From Candidatus Zhuqueibacterota bacterium (GTDB taxonomy: Bacteria; Zhuqueibacterota; Zhuqueibacteria; Zhuqueibacterales; Geothermadaptataceae), in NCBI GenBank assembly GCA_030950365.1, contig JAUZRQ010000010.1, positions 16,948 to 80,947 on the forward strand: a DNA stretch of 64,000 nucleotides. Reading direction: 5' to 3'. A program made the position numbers and the translations under genes. Shown piece by piece: positions 19,348 to 29,278 of this stretch; within the stretch, counting starts at the first letter, position 1; every line of letters begins with the position of its first letter. Below the pieces are notes generated by a model, which did not search any database, had not been told where the DNA came from, and was given only the letters and a program-made list of their open reading frames with translations.

Positions 19348-21792
19348 TTATTTCTTCAGGGCTGTTTGTATGAGATTCAACAGGGCATCAGACATGAACG
19401 GTTTTTGAATAAAGCCGGCCAGTCCTTCCTCATACAGCGCGTCGGTGACGCCATTTTCGGCATAGCCGCTGGTTAGAATCACGGGAATGTTGCTGGACAT
19501 CTCTCGCAAGCGCCGGAAGGTGGACACCCCATCCAAGCCCGGCATGGTCATGTCCAGAACCACCAGGTCGATCTCTGAGATGTGAGCATCAAACTGCTGG
19601 ATGGCCTCCTGACCGTCGGTGGCCAGGAGTATATCGAATCCGGCCTGCTCCAGGATTTTGCGCACCATAGTGCGCACCATTTCCTCATCATCCACCACCA
19701 GCACCTTTCCCTTACCGCGAAACGAGCGCGGTGCCTGCGATGTTTGATTGGATACATCTTCCCCGGCTTGGAGGTTCCTTGCAGCCGGGAACAACACATA
19801 AAATGTGGTTCCCTGACCGGATTTTGATTCCACCATAATGTTCCCCTTGTGTCCTCTGACTATACCAAGGACCGTGGCCAAACCCAGGCCGCGGCCGGTG
19901 AATTTTGTGGTAAAAAACGGGTCGAAAATCTTCTGCAAGGTCTCGCTATCCATGCCCTGGCCTGTATCGGTCACCTGGATATACACATATTCGCCCGGCG
20001 GAGTGACATCTTTCAAATACAGCCGTTCCTGATCGGCATTCCCAACGTGCTTGATTCCCGTGGATAACGAAATAATGCCACTGCCATCGCCAATGGCTTC
20101 TGAGGCGTTGGTGATCAAATTCATTACAATCTGCTGGATTTGGGTAGGATCGCCCTTAATCAGTGGGAGATCGGATTTCAAATCTAGCATGAGCTGGATA
20201 TTTTTAGACACGGAAATGCCCAGTAGCGGTTTCATATCTTCGATGAGTTCAGAAAGATTGAGCGCGCGGCTGGAAATTTTGGCTTTTCCAGAATAGGCCA
20301 AAAGCTGACGCGTCAGTTCTGCGGCACGCTTGCCGGCCACCTCGATTTGTTCCAGAATGTCACGTGCGGGCGATCCATCAGGAATTTCCTGCAGGGCCAG
20401 CTCGGCGTTACCAAGAATGCCGACCAGCAGATTGTTAAAATCGTGGGCAATCCCCCCCGCAAGAATACCCAGACTCTTTAGTTTTTCAATATGACGGAGC
20501 TGTTTTTCCATGTTGAGCTTTTCCTGCTCAGCAATGTACCGTTCCAGTTCCGCCTCTGCCCGGATGGCAAAAATACGGAAAAACGTCTCGATGCGTTCCA
20601 AAGCCTGCAGCGGTTCGTCGTCCATGATCATCAATATGCCGATGGGCTTCTTCTCGCCGCTAAACAGTGGGCCACCAATATAGCATTCAATCCCCATTCG
20701 CTGCAGCAATTCGTTATTTGGAAATAGCTTTTTCACGCTGTGGGGATAGATAATAAAATGGCTGCCCAGCACATGCTCACACGGCGATCCTTCAATATCA
20801 TACTCGAAGTTATCTCGCAACTGCCCCCGCTCACTGAAAGCCAGGGTTCGCAACTTTCTCTGATGATCCAATATGCGGCTGATGACGGCATAACGAACAT
20901 TGAGCAGCCGAGTCATGCTGGTGACCAAATTCTGAAAAAACGTCTCACCGGTGTAAGACGATAATCCCAGGGAAACTTCTCGCAAAACCTGGTCGAAGTT
21001 TTGCCGGTCGGTAATATCGCGAAAGACGATGACCTCTCCCTGATGCTTCTGGTGCATATCGCTCAGTTTTGCGACCGACACCTCGATCACATACGTTTTG
21101 CCGCGACTATTTTTGAGCAACATCCTGTTTAAAAACAGTTTGCCGTTGCCGGAAAATGTGCGCAACCGACCGGCGGTTTTAGCGGGCTCTCCCTGAAACG
21201 GTAACGGATTGAACACCTCGGTCAGTGGTTTGCCAAGGGTGCTATCGGCGCTATAGCCCGTTAGCGCCTCGGCTTTTGGGTTAAGGAAAATTACCTGCCC
21301 GCTCTCATCCGTGCCGATGACCGCATCCTCGATGCTGTTCAAAATGGCCTGCAACCGCTGTTCACGTTCACGAATGCCCTTCTCAATCTTGTGCTTGTAT
21401 AGTGCCATGCTTAGAGTGGTTCGCAGTTCCAATTCATCGAATGGCTTCAGAATGTAGCCATAGGGCTCGGTGAGCTTGGCGCGCTCAAATGTCTGAGAAT
21501 CCGCGTAAGCAGTTAGATAGACCACAGGAATCTGCAACTGCTTTATAATGGCCTTCGCTGCTTCAATGCCGTCCATTTTGCCTTTGAGTCGGATATCCAT
21601 CAGTAGCAGGTCGGGACGGGTATCGAGCGCCACACGAATGGCCAGTTCACCGGAAGAAGCCACGCCGACCACTTCATATCCCAAGCGCTGGAGCCGGTTC
21701 TGGATATCCAGGGCGACGATATTTTCATCTTCAACGATGAGCACTCGCGTACGCCTTTGTTTCGTCTTTTCTGCGCTCTTTAGACTGCTCAT
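19348..21792 (-). CDS. Cytoplasmic hybrid histidine kinase, REC-PAS-GAF-HisKA-HATPase-REC
   Basis: 814 residues, soluble. The N-terminal receiver has D66 (LLLMDIRLKG). A PAS domain follows (~135-255), then a GAF-like domain (~265-425) and HisKA with H450 (GILAGGIAHDFNNLL). The HATPase carries NLITNASEAIGD, DTGQGMD and GRGLGLATVLGI. The C-terminal receiver has D747 (VVLDMTMPGLDG). It is a shorter paralogue of the kinase downstream: both share REC, the GAF-like segment before HisKA, and nearly identical H-box and ATP-lid sequences. A tandem duplication is therefore likely. The gene starts 51 bases after the propeller kinase stop. Confidence 0.92.
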   Translation of the reverse strand: MSSLKSAEKTKQRRTRVLIVEDENIVALDIQNRLQRLGYEVVGVASSGELAIRVALDTRPDLLLMDIRLKGKMDGIEAAKAIIKQLQIPVVYLTAYADSQTFERAKLTEPYGYILKPFDELELRTTLSMALYKHKIEKGIREREQRLQAILNSIEDAVIGTDESGQVIFLNPKAEALTGYSADSTLGKPLTEVFNPLPFQGEPAKTAGRLRTFSGNGKLFLNRMLLKNSRGKTYVIEVSVAKLSDMHQKHQGEVIVFRDITDRQNFDQVLREVSLGLSSYTGETFFQNLVTSMTRLLNVRYAVISRILDHQRKLRTLAFSERGQLRDNFEYDIEGSPCEHVLGSHFIIYPHSVKKLFPNNELLQRMGIECYIGGPLFSGEKKPIGILMIMDDEPLQALERIETFFRIFAIRAEAELERYIAEQEKLNMEKQLRHIEKLKSLGILAGGIAHDFNNLLVGILGNAELALQEIPDGSPARDILEQIEVAGKRAAELTRQLLAYSGKAKISSRALNLSELIEDMKPLLGISVSKNIQLMLDLKSDLPLIKGDPTQIQQIVMNLITNASEAIGDGSGIISLSTGIKHVGNADQERLYLKDVTPPGEYVYIQVTDTGQGMDSETLQKIFDPFFTTKFTGRGLGLATVLGIVRGHKGNIMVESKSGQGTTFYVLFPAARNLQAGEDVSNQTSQAPRSFRGKGKVLVVDDEEMVRTMVRKILEQAGFDILLATDGQEAIQQFDAHISEIDLVVLDMTMPGLDGVSTFRRLREMSSNIPVILTSGYAENGVTDALYEEGLAGFIQKPFMSDALLNLIQTALKK

Positions 21793-21843
21793 ACACTGCG
21801 TCCTTTATATGAGATTCACTTCCATTTCTCAGAATGAGCTCCA

Positions 21844-24800
21844 TTAATCCAGTCGCAATTCTTGAAATGGAAATTTTAAATCAATACGGGTTCCGTTGTT
21901 ATATTTAATTTGCAATTGCCCGTGGAGTTGCTCGGTCAGGGTCTGAACCAGATGCATGCCTAATCCCCCAGAATTCTCCTGGTTTTTCCTTTTGTGCAGC
22001 CCCACCCCGTTATCCTGCATGATTAGTTCACACCAACCATTTTGTCGGTTGAATTGCAATTGAATCTGCCCGGAAGGCTTGCCCTGAAACGCATGCTTAA
22101 TGGCGTTGGATAGCAGCTCATTGAGAATCAATCCACAAGGGATAGCGCGATCGACCGGCAGAAAAACCGAATCCACATCAATGTCGATGTGAATGTTTTG
22201 CACCAGCCGTGAATAACTGGCCATGAGGTAATTTACCAGTTGGCGAACATAACTGGCAAAATCCACGCGGGCCAGATCCGGCGATTGATATAGCATTTCA
22301 TGAATCAGCGCGATGGTGCGAATGCGGTGTTGACATTCCTGTATCATTTGCCACACTTTTTCATCTTCCACGCCCTTCAACTGCAAATTGAGCAGGCTGG
22401 AAATAATTTGCAGATTGTTTTTTACACGATGATGAATTTCTTTCAGCAGCACGACCTTCTCGGCCAGAGACTTTTGAATTTGCTTTTCCGCGATTTTGCG
22501 CTCGCTGATATCGCGCCCAATGCCCTGAACGGCCACCGGTTTGCCTTGGCGCCAGATGAGTTTGGTACTCACTTCAATGGGAATGCGCCGGCCGCGCCGA
22601 TCCAGGATTTCCAATTCATAGGTGGTAATTGCGAGGCCCTGCAATTTCTCAGTGATTTTTTTTTGGGCGATTTCCAGTTGGTCCGCTGGCAAAAATTCTG
22701 AAATGTTATGGCCAATAATCTCCTCTCGCGGAGCCTTTATCAATTTTTCTACCGCCTTATTCACGGAAAGAATAGTACCATCGACGTCGTGGGTATAAAT
22801 CATGTCGTTGGCGTTTTCAAAAATTTCGCGGTATTTTTCTTCACTTTGCCGCAATAGTTCATCCTGTCGTCGCTTATTAACGATGTAGCCAATAGATAGC
22901 ATGAGCACCATGAAGCCGAGGATCGACATGGGTACCAGAAACAGCGGACGCAAATATAAAGGCGGCAGTACTTCAAACTCATAGTAGTAAACTTCGGATC
23001 GATTGCCCAAGAAGCCTTCCACCTGCACCTCGAATACATGCTTACCATATTTCAAACTGGTATAAATAGCCTCGTTGCGAATTGCCCAGGGCGACCACTC
23101 CTGTCTATCAATGCGATATCGGCTTTCCATTTCATCCGGGAGCATATCCCCCATATAACTAAGCGGTTGCCAGCGGAAAATGATGTTCCCCTTGTTTTGC
23201 AAGGGCGGGGACAGAATCAATGTGGGCCTGGGTTGAGCTTTTTCTGTCAGATGCAACACATTGAGGCCGCCACCCAGAGTGCCAATGTACACCTGGTTTT
23301 TCTCCACCAGGATGGGCCAAACTTTCGGATAATTCAGGCCCTCACGCTCGGCAATGTGCTGCCAAATGCCGTTTTTGCGCACCCACACCCCTTCGTCGCT
23401 GCCCACCCAAATGCGTCCTTGCGCATCGGTGGTGATGCTCCAGATGTCACCGCCGGGATAATCATTCAAATAGCGAACTTCGTATCCCTGATCGGTTGGT
23501 TGCAAATATCCAAGCCAGCGGTTTTGGGATGAAAACCAGATTCGGTTCTCAACATCCACGGCCAGGCTAAAGACTCGATTTGTTTTCATCCCCTCCGGTT
23601 GTTGCCAATAGGACCACCTGCCCTCTTTCCAGCGACCAATGCCTTTGGCTGTGCCAAACCATAACGAACCATCCGGACTTTCGACAAAGGAATATACCCG
23701 ATTGTGCGGCAGGCCTTTCAGGGTGCTCCATTGTTCGAATTGACCCCGTTCGTACACGAATGCGCCGGGCCCTTCCCAACTATCAGGGGCGCTTCCCGCC
23801 GTCGTCAAACCGAGAAACCACAACCGGCCCCGGCGATCGCGAACGATTTTGTGAATATGGCCGGCCTCCAAACCATCTTCGGTTCCAAAATAACGCCACT
23901 GCCGACCATCCCAGCGATACGCCCCCTGGAAGGCGAGCCCGCTGGAAATCCAAATATGGCCGTCAGTATCCTCGGCCAGCCCGGTGACGGTGTAAATTTT
24001 CCGGCCATCGATTTCATCAAAAAAAATCACCGTGCTGTCCGGCTTGCGCACCAGCACTCCGGCCGACGTGGCCAGCCACAAGCTACCGTCGCTGCCGAGC
24101 AAAATTTCATTGATGTTGTTGCGCAAATCGAACACCGGAAAGGACCACGTCGTCCAGCGTTTGGACTCCATCTTAAACAGATATACCCCCCAGGCGGTTG
24201 CAAACCACACATTGCCATTGTGATCGAATAGCGCTGTGCGTGCGTTCATCAATTCGGGCGGTTGATACGGCAAAAACATCCAGCGATTTTTTTCTTTATA
24301 TAAAATTTCACCGGATTCCAGAATGCAGATGGCTTTACCATCGTTATCAAGAATGATATTATCAGCTATGGCGCCTGCAAAAAACGGATCCCGTCTGAGC
24401 TGACCATACTTTTGCCAGGTCCAAACGCCGGCCATGCGAATTGGCTCATTAATTATACAAGCTCCGTCACCGCGAACATTCTCAACGATACGCTCAATGA
24501 TCACATCGGTCCCGGAGGCACACAGCATCCTTTCCCAACCTTTCGGCGTCCATAGATAGAGGCATTTTTTCGCGGATAGCCACAGTCGGTGACCGCTCGT
24601 GTACCAGAAATGCCGTCGGCGTTTTCGCGGGATGCGTGTCGGCAAGTTCATCGAACGCAGCTCACGCGTTTCCAGATTGTATAGCCAGGCCTTCCCCTCG
24701 TTCGAGGTATGCATCCAGGCAAACAGCAAGATTTCGCCTGTGGGCGATGGTAAGGCCGTGCAAAGGGTGTACTCTTCGCCAATGGAAACGCTGATCTTCT

Positions 24801-25173
24801 CGAAACCATTTTGATTGCCAAAATACACACCATCGGCCTGATGGACGACCAGATAATTTTCACGAGCCGGGGTGACCCGGATGATCCGGTGCGTTGGCAG
24901 ACCATAGGTAGAGTCAATTTTGATCCAGCCGTAGCCGTCGTAATAAGCCAATCCAAGGCTGGTAACGGCCCATAACGTACCATCTGAGGCCTGGAGCAAA
25001 TCGGTCACGAAATTGGACGGCAGACCGTGCTGAGTAGTGTATTTCACCCATCGCCAGGCCTCAGAAAACCGGTTTAGACGGGAGCGGCCAATGATGGTCT
25101 CAGGCCAGATGGACAGGCCTACAGTCAGGACAGCGGTCCAATACAGAAATCGCCAAAGACGATGCGTAACCAA
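21844..25173 (-). CDS. Membrane sensor kinase with periplasmic two-component-regulator propeller and HisKA_2 core
   Basis: 1109 residues. The start is TTG at 25173, because AGGAGG lies 10 bases upstream inside the end of the preceding gene and no ATG is near. A signal/anchor segment is followed by ~630 residues of propeller repeats (GLPSNFVTDLLQASDGTLWAV-like units) and a Y_Y_Y-type domain (~680-755). One membrane segment follows (~765-795), then a PAS domain (~805-920). The HisKA_2 site is KEIHHRVKNNLQ, with the probable phosphoacceptor H915 before RVKN. The HATPase follows. In hybrid two-component systems such propellers bind periplasmic ligands, often oligosaccharides, but this protein lacks the AraC-type output of classical HTCS. 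It is transcribed after the 6-TM kinase, 5 bases apart. Confidence 0.9.
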   Translation of the reverse strand: MVTHRLWRFLYWTAVLTVGLSIWPETIIGRSRLNRFSEAWRWVKYTTQHGLPSNFVTDLLQASDGTLWAVTSLGLAYYDGYGWIKIDSTYGLPTHRIIRVTPARENYLVVHQADGVYFGNQNGFEKISVSIGEEYTLCTALPSPTGEILLFAWMHTSNEGKAWLYNLETRELRSMNLPTRIPRKRRRHFWYTSGHRLWLSAKKCLYLWTPKGWERMLCASGTDVIIERIVENVRGDGACIINEPIRMAGVWTWQKYGQLRRDPFFAGAIADNIILDNDGKAICILESGEILYKEKNRWMFLPYQPPELMNARTALFDHNGNVWFATAWGVYLFKMESKRWTTWSFPVFDLRNNINEILLGSDGSLWLATSAGVLVRKPDSTVIFFDEIDGRKIYTVTGLAEDTDGHIWISSGLAFQGAYRWDGRQWRYFGTEDGLEAGHIHKIVRDRRGRLWFLGLTTAGSAPDSWEGPGAFVYERGQFEQWSTLKGLPHNRVYSFVESPDGSLWFGTAKGIGRWKEGRWSYWQQPEGMKTNRVFSLAVDVENRIWFSSQNRWLGYLQPTDQGYEVRYLNDYPGGDIWSITTDAQGRIWVGSDEGVWVRKNGIWQHIAEREGLNYPKVWPILVEKNQVYIGTLGGGLNVLHLTEKAQPRPTLILSPPLQNKGNIIFRWQPLSYMGDMLPDEMESRYRIDRQEWSPWAIRNEAIYTSLKYGKHVFEVQVEGFLGNRSEVYYYEFEVLPPLYLRPLFLVPMSILGFMVLMLSIGYIVNKRRQDELLRQSEEKYREIFENANDMIYTHDVDGTILSVNKAVEKLIKAPREEIIGHNISEFLPADQLEIAQKKITEKLQGLAITTYELEILDRRGRRIPIEVSTKLIWRQGKPVAVQGIGRDISERKIAEKQIQKSLAEKVVLLKEIHHRVKNNLQIISSLLNLQLKGVEDEKVWQMIQECQHRIRTIALIHEMLYQSPDLARVDFASYVRQLVNYLMASYSRLVQNIHIDIDVDSVFLPVDRAIPCGLILNELLSNAIKHAFQGKPSGQIQLQFNRQNGWCELIMQDNGVGLHKRKNQENSGGLGMHLVQTLTEQLHGQLQIKYNNGTRIDLKFPFQELRLD

Positions 25174-25178
25174 CGTAC

Positions 25179-27206
25179 TTAAACCTCCTGCAATTGTTTG
25201 GCTTGCGTTTCGCGTTGACGCGTTCGCGTCTGAAAAACGATCTGGAATCGCGCGCCAGCGTGACGATGTTCGATATGCATCTTACCATCGATCTGATTGA
25301 TGAGCGAGCGCACCAATTGCAATCCCAATCCTTGGATCTCGGCGGCGTTGAAATCGGCCGGTAGGCCAATGCCGTCATCCTGTATTTCTAAATGCACGGT
25401 GTTTTTATTGCGGTACAACTTCACCTTGATGCACCCCGTTGGCTTTTGTTCGCGCGGAAAGGCATATTTGAGCGCATTGGTCAGCAGCTCATTAACAATC
25501 AGACCGCAGGGAATGGCATAATCCAAATCGAGAAACAGAGGCTGCAAATCGAGGTGAAGCTGAACGCGAGAGGGGATGGTTTCATGGGACCGCATCAGGG
25601 TGCCGGCGAGCTGGCGCACGTATTCGGCAAAATTCAGGTGCGCGAAATCTCTGGATAGGTAGAGTTTCTCATGCACCAGCGCCAGCGATTTGATCCGATT
25701 CTGACTTTCTTTGATGATATGTATCAAGGTGTGATCCTGTACACTGCGCGCCTGCAGCGTGAGCATGCTGGAAATAATCTGCATGTTGTTCTTGACGCGA
25801 TGGTGAATTTCTTTGAGTAGGATTTCTTTTTCATGCAGTGATTTTTTAATCTCAGTTTCTGCCTGCTTCTGCAGGGTAATATCCAGCGCCACGCCGATGG
25901 TGCCGATGATATTCTCCTGCTGGTCGCGCAGCGGCTCGATGTTCGCCCGATAAAATTGCTTTTTCCACTTGAATTCAAATTCTCTCGATTCACCATGCAG
26001 CGCTGCCTGGTGCTCGTCCATCAGGACTTTCAGTTCCTGAGCGCCGGCGAACAAATCCGCCAGTGATTTTCCAGCTGCATCGGACTCATCAATGCCGATG
26101 TCCCGGCTGCCGGCACCAAAAACCGATGTCAGTTTCAACGTCAAATCGGTGGTCCAGTGAATCGCCGGAATTTGCTGGGTAAGCAAGCGTAACCAGGTTT
26201 CGCTTTCTTTTAAAGCCAGCTCCGCATTTTTACGTTCGGAAATATCACGCACCGCCACGACGCGATAATTTGCCTCTTTACTTCGGATGACCTTCCCGCA
26301 TATTTCCACATAAAACGTTTCACCATTTTTACGCACCGCTTCAATCTCATACGGCTCTTTCTGACCTGTGGCGATGGTTCGCTGCACAACCAACCGATAT
26401 TCCGGCTTGACCAGATCCATCGCATTCATACCAATCATTTCTTTTACACTATATCCGCACATAGCGGCCAGAGATTCATTAACATCGATGACTCGTGCAT
26501 TTTCATGAATAATCACTCCCTCGCGCGTGGCCTCAGAGAAACGTTTGTAGCGTTCCTGCATCTCGTGAGCATTTTGTAGCGCCCGTTCCAGCATGGCCTG
26601 TTTTTGTTTGGTTTGAATAAAATACATGTTCATCTGCTTGAATGCCTGAATTCGCGAGCTGTGAATAATGTAACCCAGAATTTCGGACACGAATAGGGTC
26701 GTGCCATAGTGCAGCCACGATCCGAAATCGCCCGGAGAAAAAACCAGCAACATGACGTTCCAACCGACAAATATACCAACCAGTACGAGAATCACCAGGG
26801 ATGTGGAAAGCAAATAAATGCCCGCCCCCATGGCTAACACCATTAAATTGATGCTGTGGATTGGATCACGGGTGAGGCCGATCTGGAGCATGGCGTCCAC
26901 AAAAATGATTAGCGCAAGAAACCCGGCATGTTTTTCGATATTTTTATAGCTTTCAAAATGTTTTAGTACCCAGAGTCCCTGGAACAACAATATCAATGCG
27001 GCGGCAAGCGACACAATGATCTGTGTACCCTGGTTGCGAGTTTGAGCAATAAAAATATGATACCCACCGGCTATGGCAAAAACCAGTGCCATGGCTGGAA
27101 TTAATTTGATCAGATTGTTACGTAAACTGACTTGCAGTGCACTATACAGGGTATTATCAAGCTGATCGGGACGAAATTGCTTTAATTTTTTGAAATTTGA
27201 GAGCAT
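25179..27206 (-). CDS. Six-TM membrane sensor kinase, PAS-PAS-HisKA_2-HATPase
   Basis: 675 residues. About six hydrophobic helices occupy residues ~30-195 and look like a membrane sensory module. A short coiled coil leads to PAS domains at ~215-330 and ~340-455 (the second with a PAC motif, GTIGVALDITLQKQAE). The HisKA_2 site is KEIHHRVKNNMQ with H469, followed by the HATPase (NELLTNALKYAF, QDDGIGLP). The ATG at 27206 has no obvious ribosome site. It is the first gene of a four-kinase run on the minus strand and probably carries the promoter upstream at 27207-27631. HisKA_2 kinases often phosphorylate stand-alone receivers, and here the REC domains of the two downstream hybrids are obvious candidates. 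Confidence 0.9.
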   Translation of the reverse strand: MLSNFKKLKQFRPDQLDNTLYSALQVSLRNNLIKLIPAMALVFAIAGGYHIFIAQTRNQGTQIIVSLAAALILLFQGLWVLKHFESYKNIEKHAGFLALIIFVDAMLQIGLTRDPIHSINLMVLAMGAGIYLLSTSLVILVLVGIFVGWNVMLLVFSPGDFGSWLHYGTTLFVSEILGYIIHSSRIQAFKQMNMYFIQTKQKQAMLERALQNAHEMQERYKRFSEATREGVIIHENARVIDVNESLAAMCGYSVKEMIGMNAMDLVKPEYRLVVQRTIATGQKEPYEIEAVRKNGETFYVEICGKVIRSKEANYRVVAVRDISERKNAELALKESETWLRLLTQQIPAIHWTTDLTLKLTSVFGAGSRDIGIDESDAAGKSLADLFAGAQELKVLMDEHQAALHGESREFEFKWKKQFYRANIEPLRDQQENIIGTIGVALDITLQKQAETEIKKSLHEKEILLKEIHHRVKNNMQIISSMLTLQARSVQDHTLIHIIKESQNRIKSLALVHEKLYLSRDFAHLNFAEYVRQLAGTLMRSHETIPSRVQLHLDLQPLFLDLDYAIPCGLIVNELLTNALKYAFPREQKPTGCIKVKLYRNKNTVHLEIQDDGIGLPADFNAAEIQGLGLQLVRSLINQIDGKMHIEHRHAGARFQIVFQTRTRQRETQAKQLQEV

Positions 27207-27631
27207 TTTTATTTCTGAAGCCTACGTTGCAAACCATTTCGTGCCTGCAGAATTGAATGCGCGAAGGGAAAATTGGGTTGGTTGAGAAAAAAATCTTATT
27301 ATATTAACTATCTGACATGGTTCGTCCCGGGTTGGTTCATGAATCATCCCTGCATCGTTCTTCAGCCCTGGCGGCAGATATCAGTGCCCCCCCGGTCCTC
27401 GAAATTTGTTTTGTTTGTCGAAAAAATTTTAAAACATACGGATATCCAAAACCAGTTACCAAAATAAAGATATACCGTATGTTTTTAAAAAAGTTATGGC
27501 GGATTGTATTCTGACAATATAAAATTCAGGGGCTAAATTGGCAATCATTTTTCCTTGATTTAAATGATTATGAACGAAATTTAATTTTTGTTCGTCTGAA
27601 ATTGTACACCTTTTTCTCCAGGAGACATTTC
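27207..27631. other. AT-rich divergent promoter region
   Basis: This separates the kinase run (-) from the ThDP enzyme (+), so promoters for both should lie here. No gene is visible. 27427-27490 holds a long inverted repeat, listed separately. No promoter box is strong enough to place with confidence. Confidence 0.5.
27427..27490. repeat. Long AT-rich inverted repeat
   Basis: TTTTAAAACATACGGATATC at 27427-27446 is nearly the complement of 27469-27490 (GATATACCGTATG then TTTTTAAAA). The arms are ~20 bases with two single-base bulges, and the loop is 22 bases. It could be a bidirectional terminator, an operator pair or the relic of a small element. Confidence 0.6.
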
Positions 27632-29278
27632 ATGGAAAACATTCCCAACGGCGGAGCGCAAGTTGCGCAGGTTTTGCAGAAAGAAGGCATCACGCATCTA
27701 TTCACGTTATGCGGTGGGCACATTGCGCCGATTTATCTGGCGGCCGGTTATACCGGCATCCGCGTCATCGATGTACGACACGAGCAGGCTGCCGCCCACG
27801 CCGCGGACGGCTGGGCGCGGGTAACGCGGCATCTGGGTGTGGCCGTGGTCACGGCCGGCCCGGGGGTGACCGATGCCGTGACTGGCGTTACCAATGCGTA
27901 TTTTGCCGACAGCCCTGTGCTGGTACTCGCTGGAAGCGCGCCGGTGCAGGAGTGGGATCGCGGGGCGCTGCAGGAAATGAACCAGATCGACCTGTTCAAG
28001 CCCATCACCAAATGGGCCAAAGTAGTGACTGATCCGAAGCGCATTGGCGAATACACGGCCAACGCCATTCGCGAAGCCCTCAGCGGCCGGCCTGGCCCGG
28101 TGTATCTCGAACTGCCCATCGACGTGCTGATGGAGCCGGTGGAGCCCAAGGACTGGACGTACAAAGAGCCCTACCGCGTGCCGCAGGCTACGGCGCCCGC
28201 GCCAGAGGCGATTGAAGCGGCGGCGAAACTACTGCAGCAGAGCGAGCAGCCCGTGGTCCTTGCCGGGAGCAATGTGTACTGGGATCACGCCGAGCAGGCT
28301 CTGCAAGATTTCATTGCCCGGCTCCGCGCACCAGTGTATCTTAACGGCATGGGACGCGGCTGCGTGCCAGCGGATCACAGCCAGTTTTTCAATCTATCGC
28401 GGCGTGAGGCGCTGAAGCAGGCGGACGTAGTGGTGGTCATCGGCACGCCGCTGGATTTCCGTCTCGGCTACGGCAAATTCAATCCGAACGCGAAGGTCAT
28501 CATGATTGACCGCGATGGCAGCCACATGGGGCGCAACCGGCCGGTGCATGCCGGGGTGATCGGCAACGTACGCCTGTGTCTGGAAGCGCTCAGCGCCGCC
28601 ATCGATAAGGGCCCCGACCGGCTGGGCTGGTTTTCCACCCTGCGCAAAGAAGAATCGCAACGGCAGGACGCATTGATGCAAAAGGCTACTTCGGACGCCA
28701 CGCCCATCAACCACTATCGCATGGTCAAGGCCATTGCTGATTTTGCGGATGACGACACCATCATCGTCGGCGACGGCGGTGACATTGTGGCCTGCGGCGC
28801 CAAAATCATTCCCATCAACAAACCAGGCAATTGGATGGATCCAGGGCCATTTGGCTGCTTGGGGGTGGGCCCCTCGTTTGCCATAGCCGCCAAGCTGGCC
28901 AATCCGGATAAAAAAGTACTCATTCTTCATGGCGACGGGAGTTTTGGACTCAATGGCATGGAATTCGACACAGCGATACGACACAATATCCCCATCGTCA
29001 GCATTGTAGGAAACGATGCCGGCTGGGGCCAAATTCGTAATCCGCAGGTGGCGCTGCTGGGCGAGAACGCCACCCTGGCCACCGATCTGGCATCTACTCG
29101 TTACGACAAGATTGTGGAGGCCATGGGCGGCTACGGCGAAACCGTTAGCGATCCGAAAGAGATCGTGCCGGCGCTGGAACGCGCTTTCGCTGCCGGTGTG
29201 CCGGCCTGCGTCAACGTCATCCTTGATCCGAAGGCGCTGCTCGGCGAGGTTAACGTCATGCGCGGGTTGAGCATTTAG
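27632..29278 (+). CDS. Thiamine-diphosphate-dependent enzyme (acetolactate synthase / 2-hydroxyacyl-CoA lyase-like)
   Basis: 548 residues. The ATG at 27632 follows CCAGGAGACATTTC. The three-domain fold of the POX/ALS family is clear. The PYR domain has the catalytic glutamate E51 in DVRHEQAAAHAADGWAR. A central domain follows, then a PP domain with GDG at 434-436 (HGDGSFGLNGMEFD) and the closing SIVGNDAGWGQ. LGVGPSFAIAAKLA is closer to oxalyl-CoA decarboxylase/2-hydroxyacyl-CoA lyase proteins than to IlvB, and no regulatory IlvH-like subunit lies next to it. The reaction is therefore C-C cleavage or condensation of a 2-oxo or 2-hydroxyacyl substrate, with the exact substrate unknown. Confidence 0.85.
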   Translation: MENIPNGGAQVAQVLQKEGITHLFTLCGGHIAPIYLAAGYTGIRVIDVRHEQAAAHAADGWARVTRHLGVAVVTAGPGVTDAVTGVTNAYFADSPVLVLAGSAPVQEWDRGALQEMNQIDLFKPITKWAKVVTDPKRIGEYTANAIREALSGRPGPVYLELPIDVLMEPVEPKDWTYKEPYRVPQATAPAPEAIEAAAKLLQQSEQPVVLAGSNVYWDHAEQALQDFIARLRAPVYLNGMGRGCVPADHSQFFNLSRREALKQADVVVVIGTPLDFRLGYGKFNPNAKVIMIDRDGSHMGRNRPVHAGVIGNVRLCLEALSAAIDKGPDRLGWFSTLRKEESQRQDALMQKATSDATPINHYRMVKAIADFADDDTIIVGDGGDIVACGAKIIPINKPGNWMDPGPFGCLGVGPSFAIAAKLANPDKKVLILHGDGSFGLNGMEFDTAIRHNIPIVSIVGNDAGWGQIRNPQVALLGENATLATDLASTRYDKIVEAMGGYGETVSDPKEIVPALERAFAAGVPACVNVILDPKALLGEVNVMRGLSI

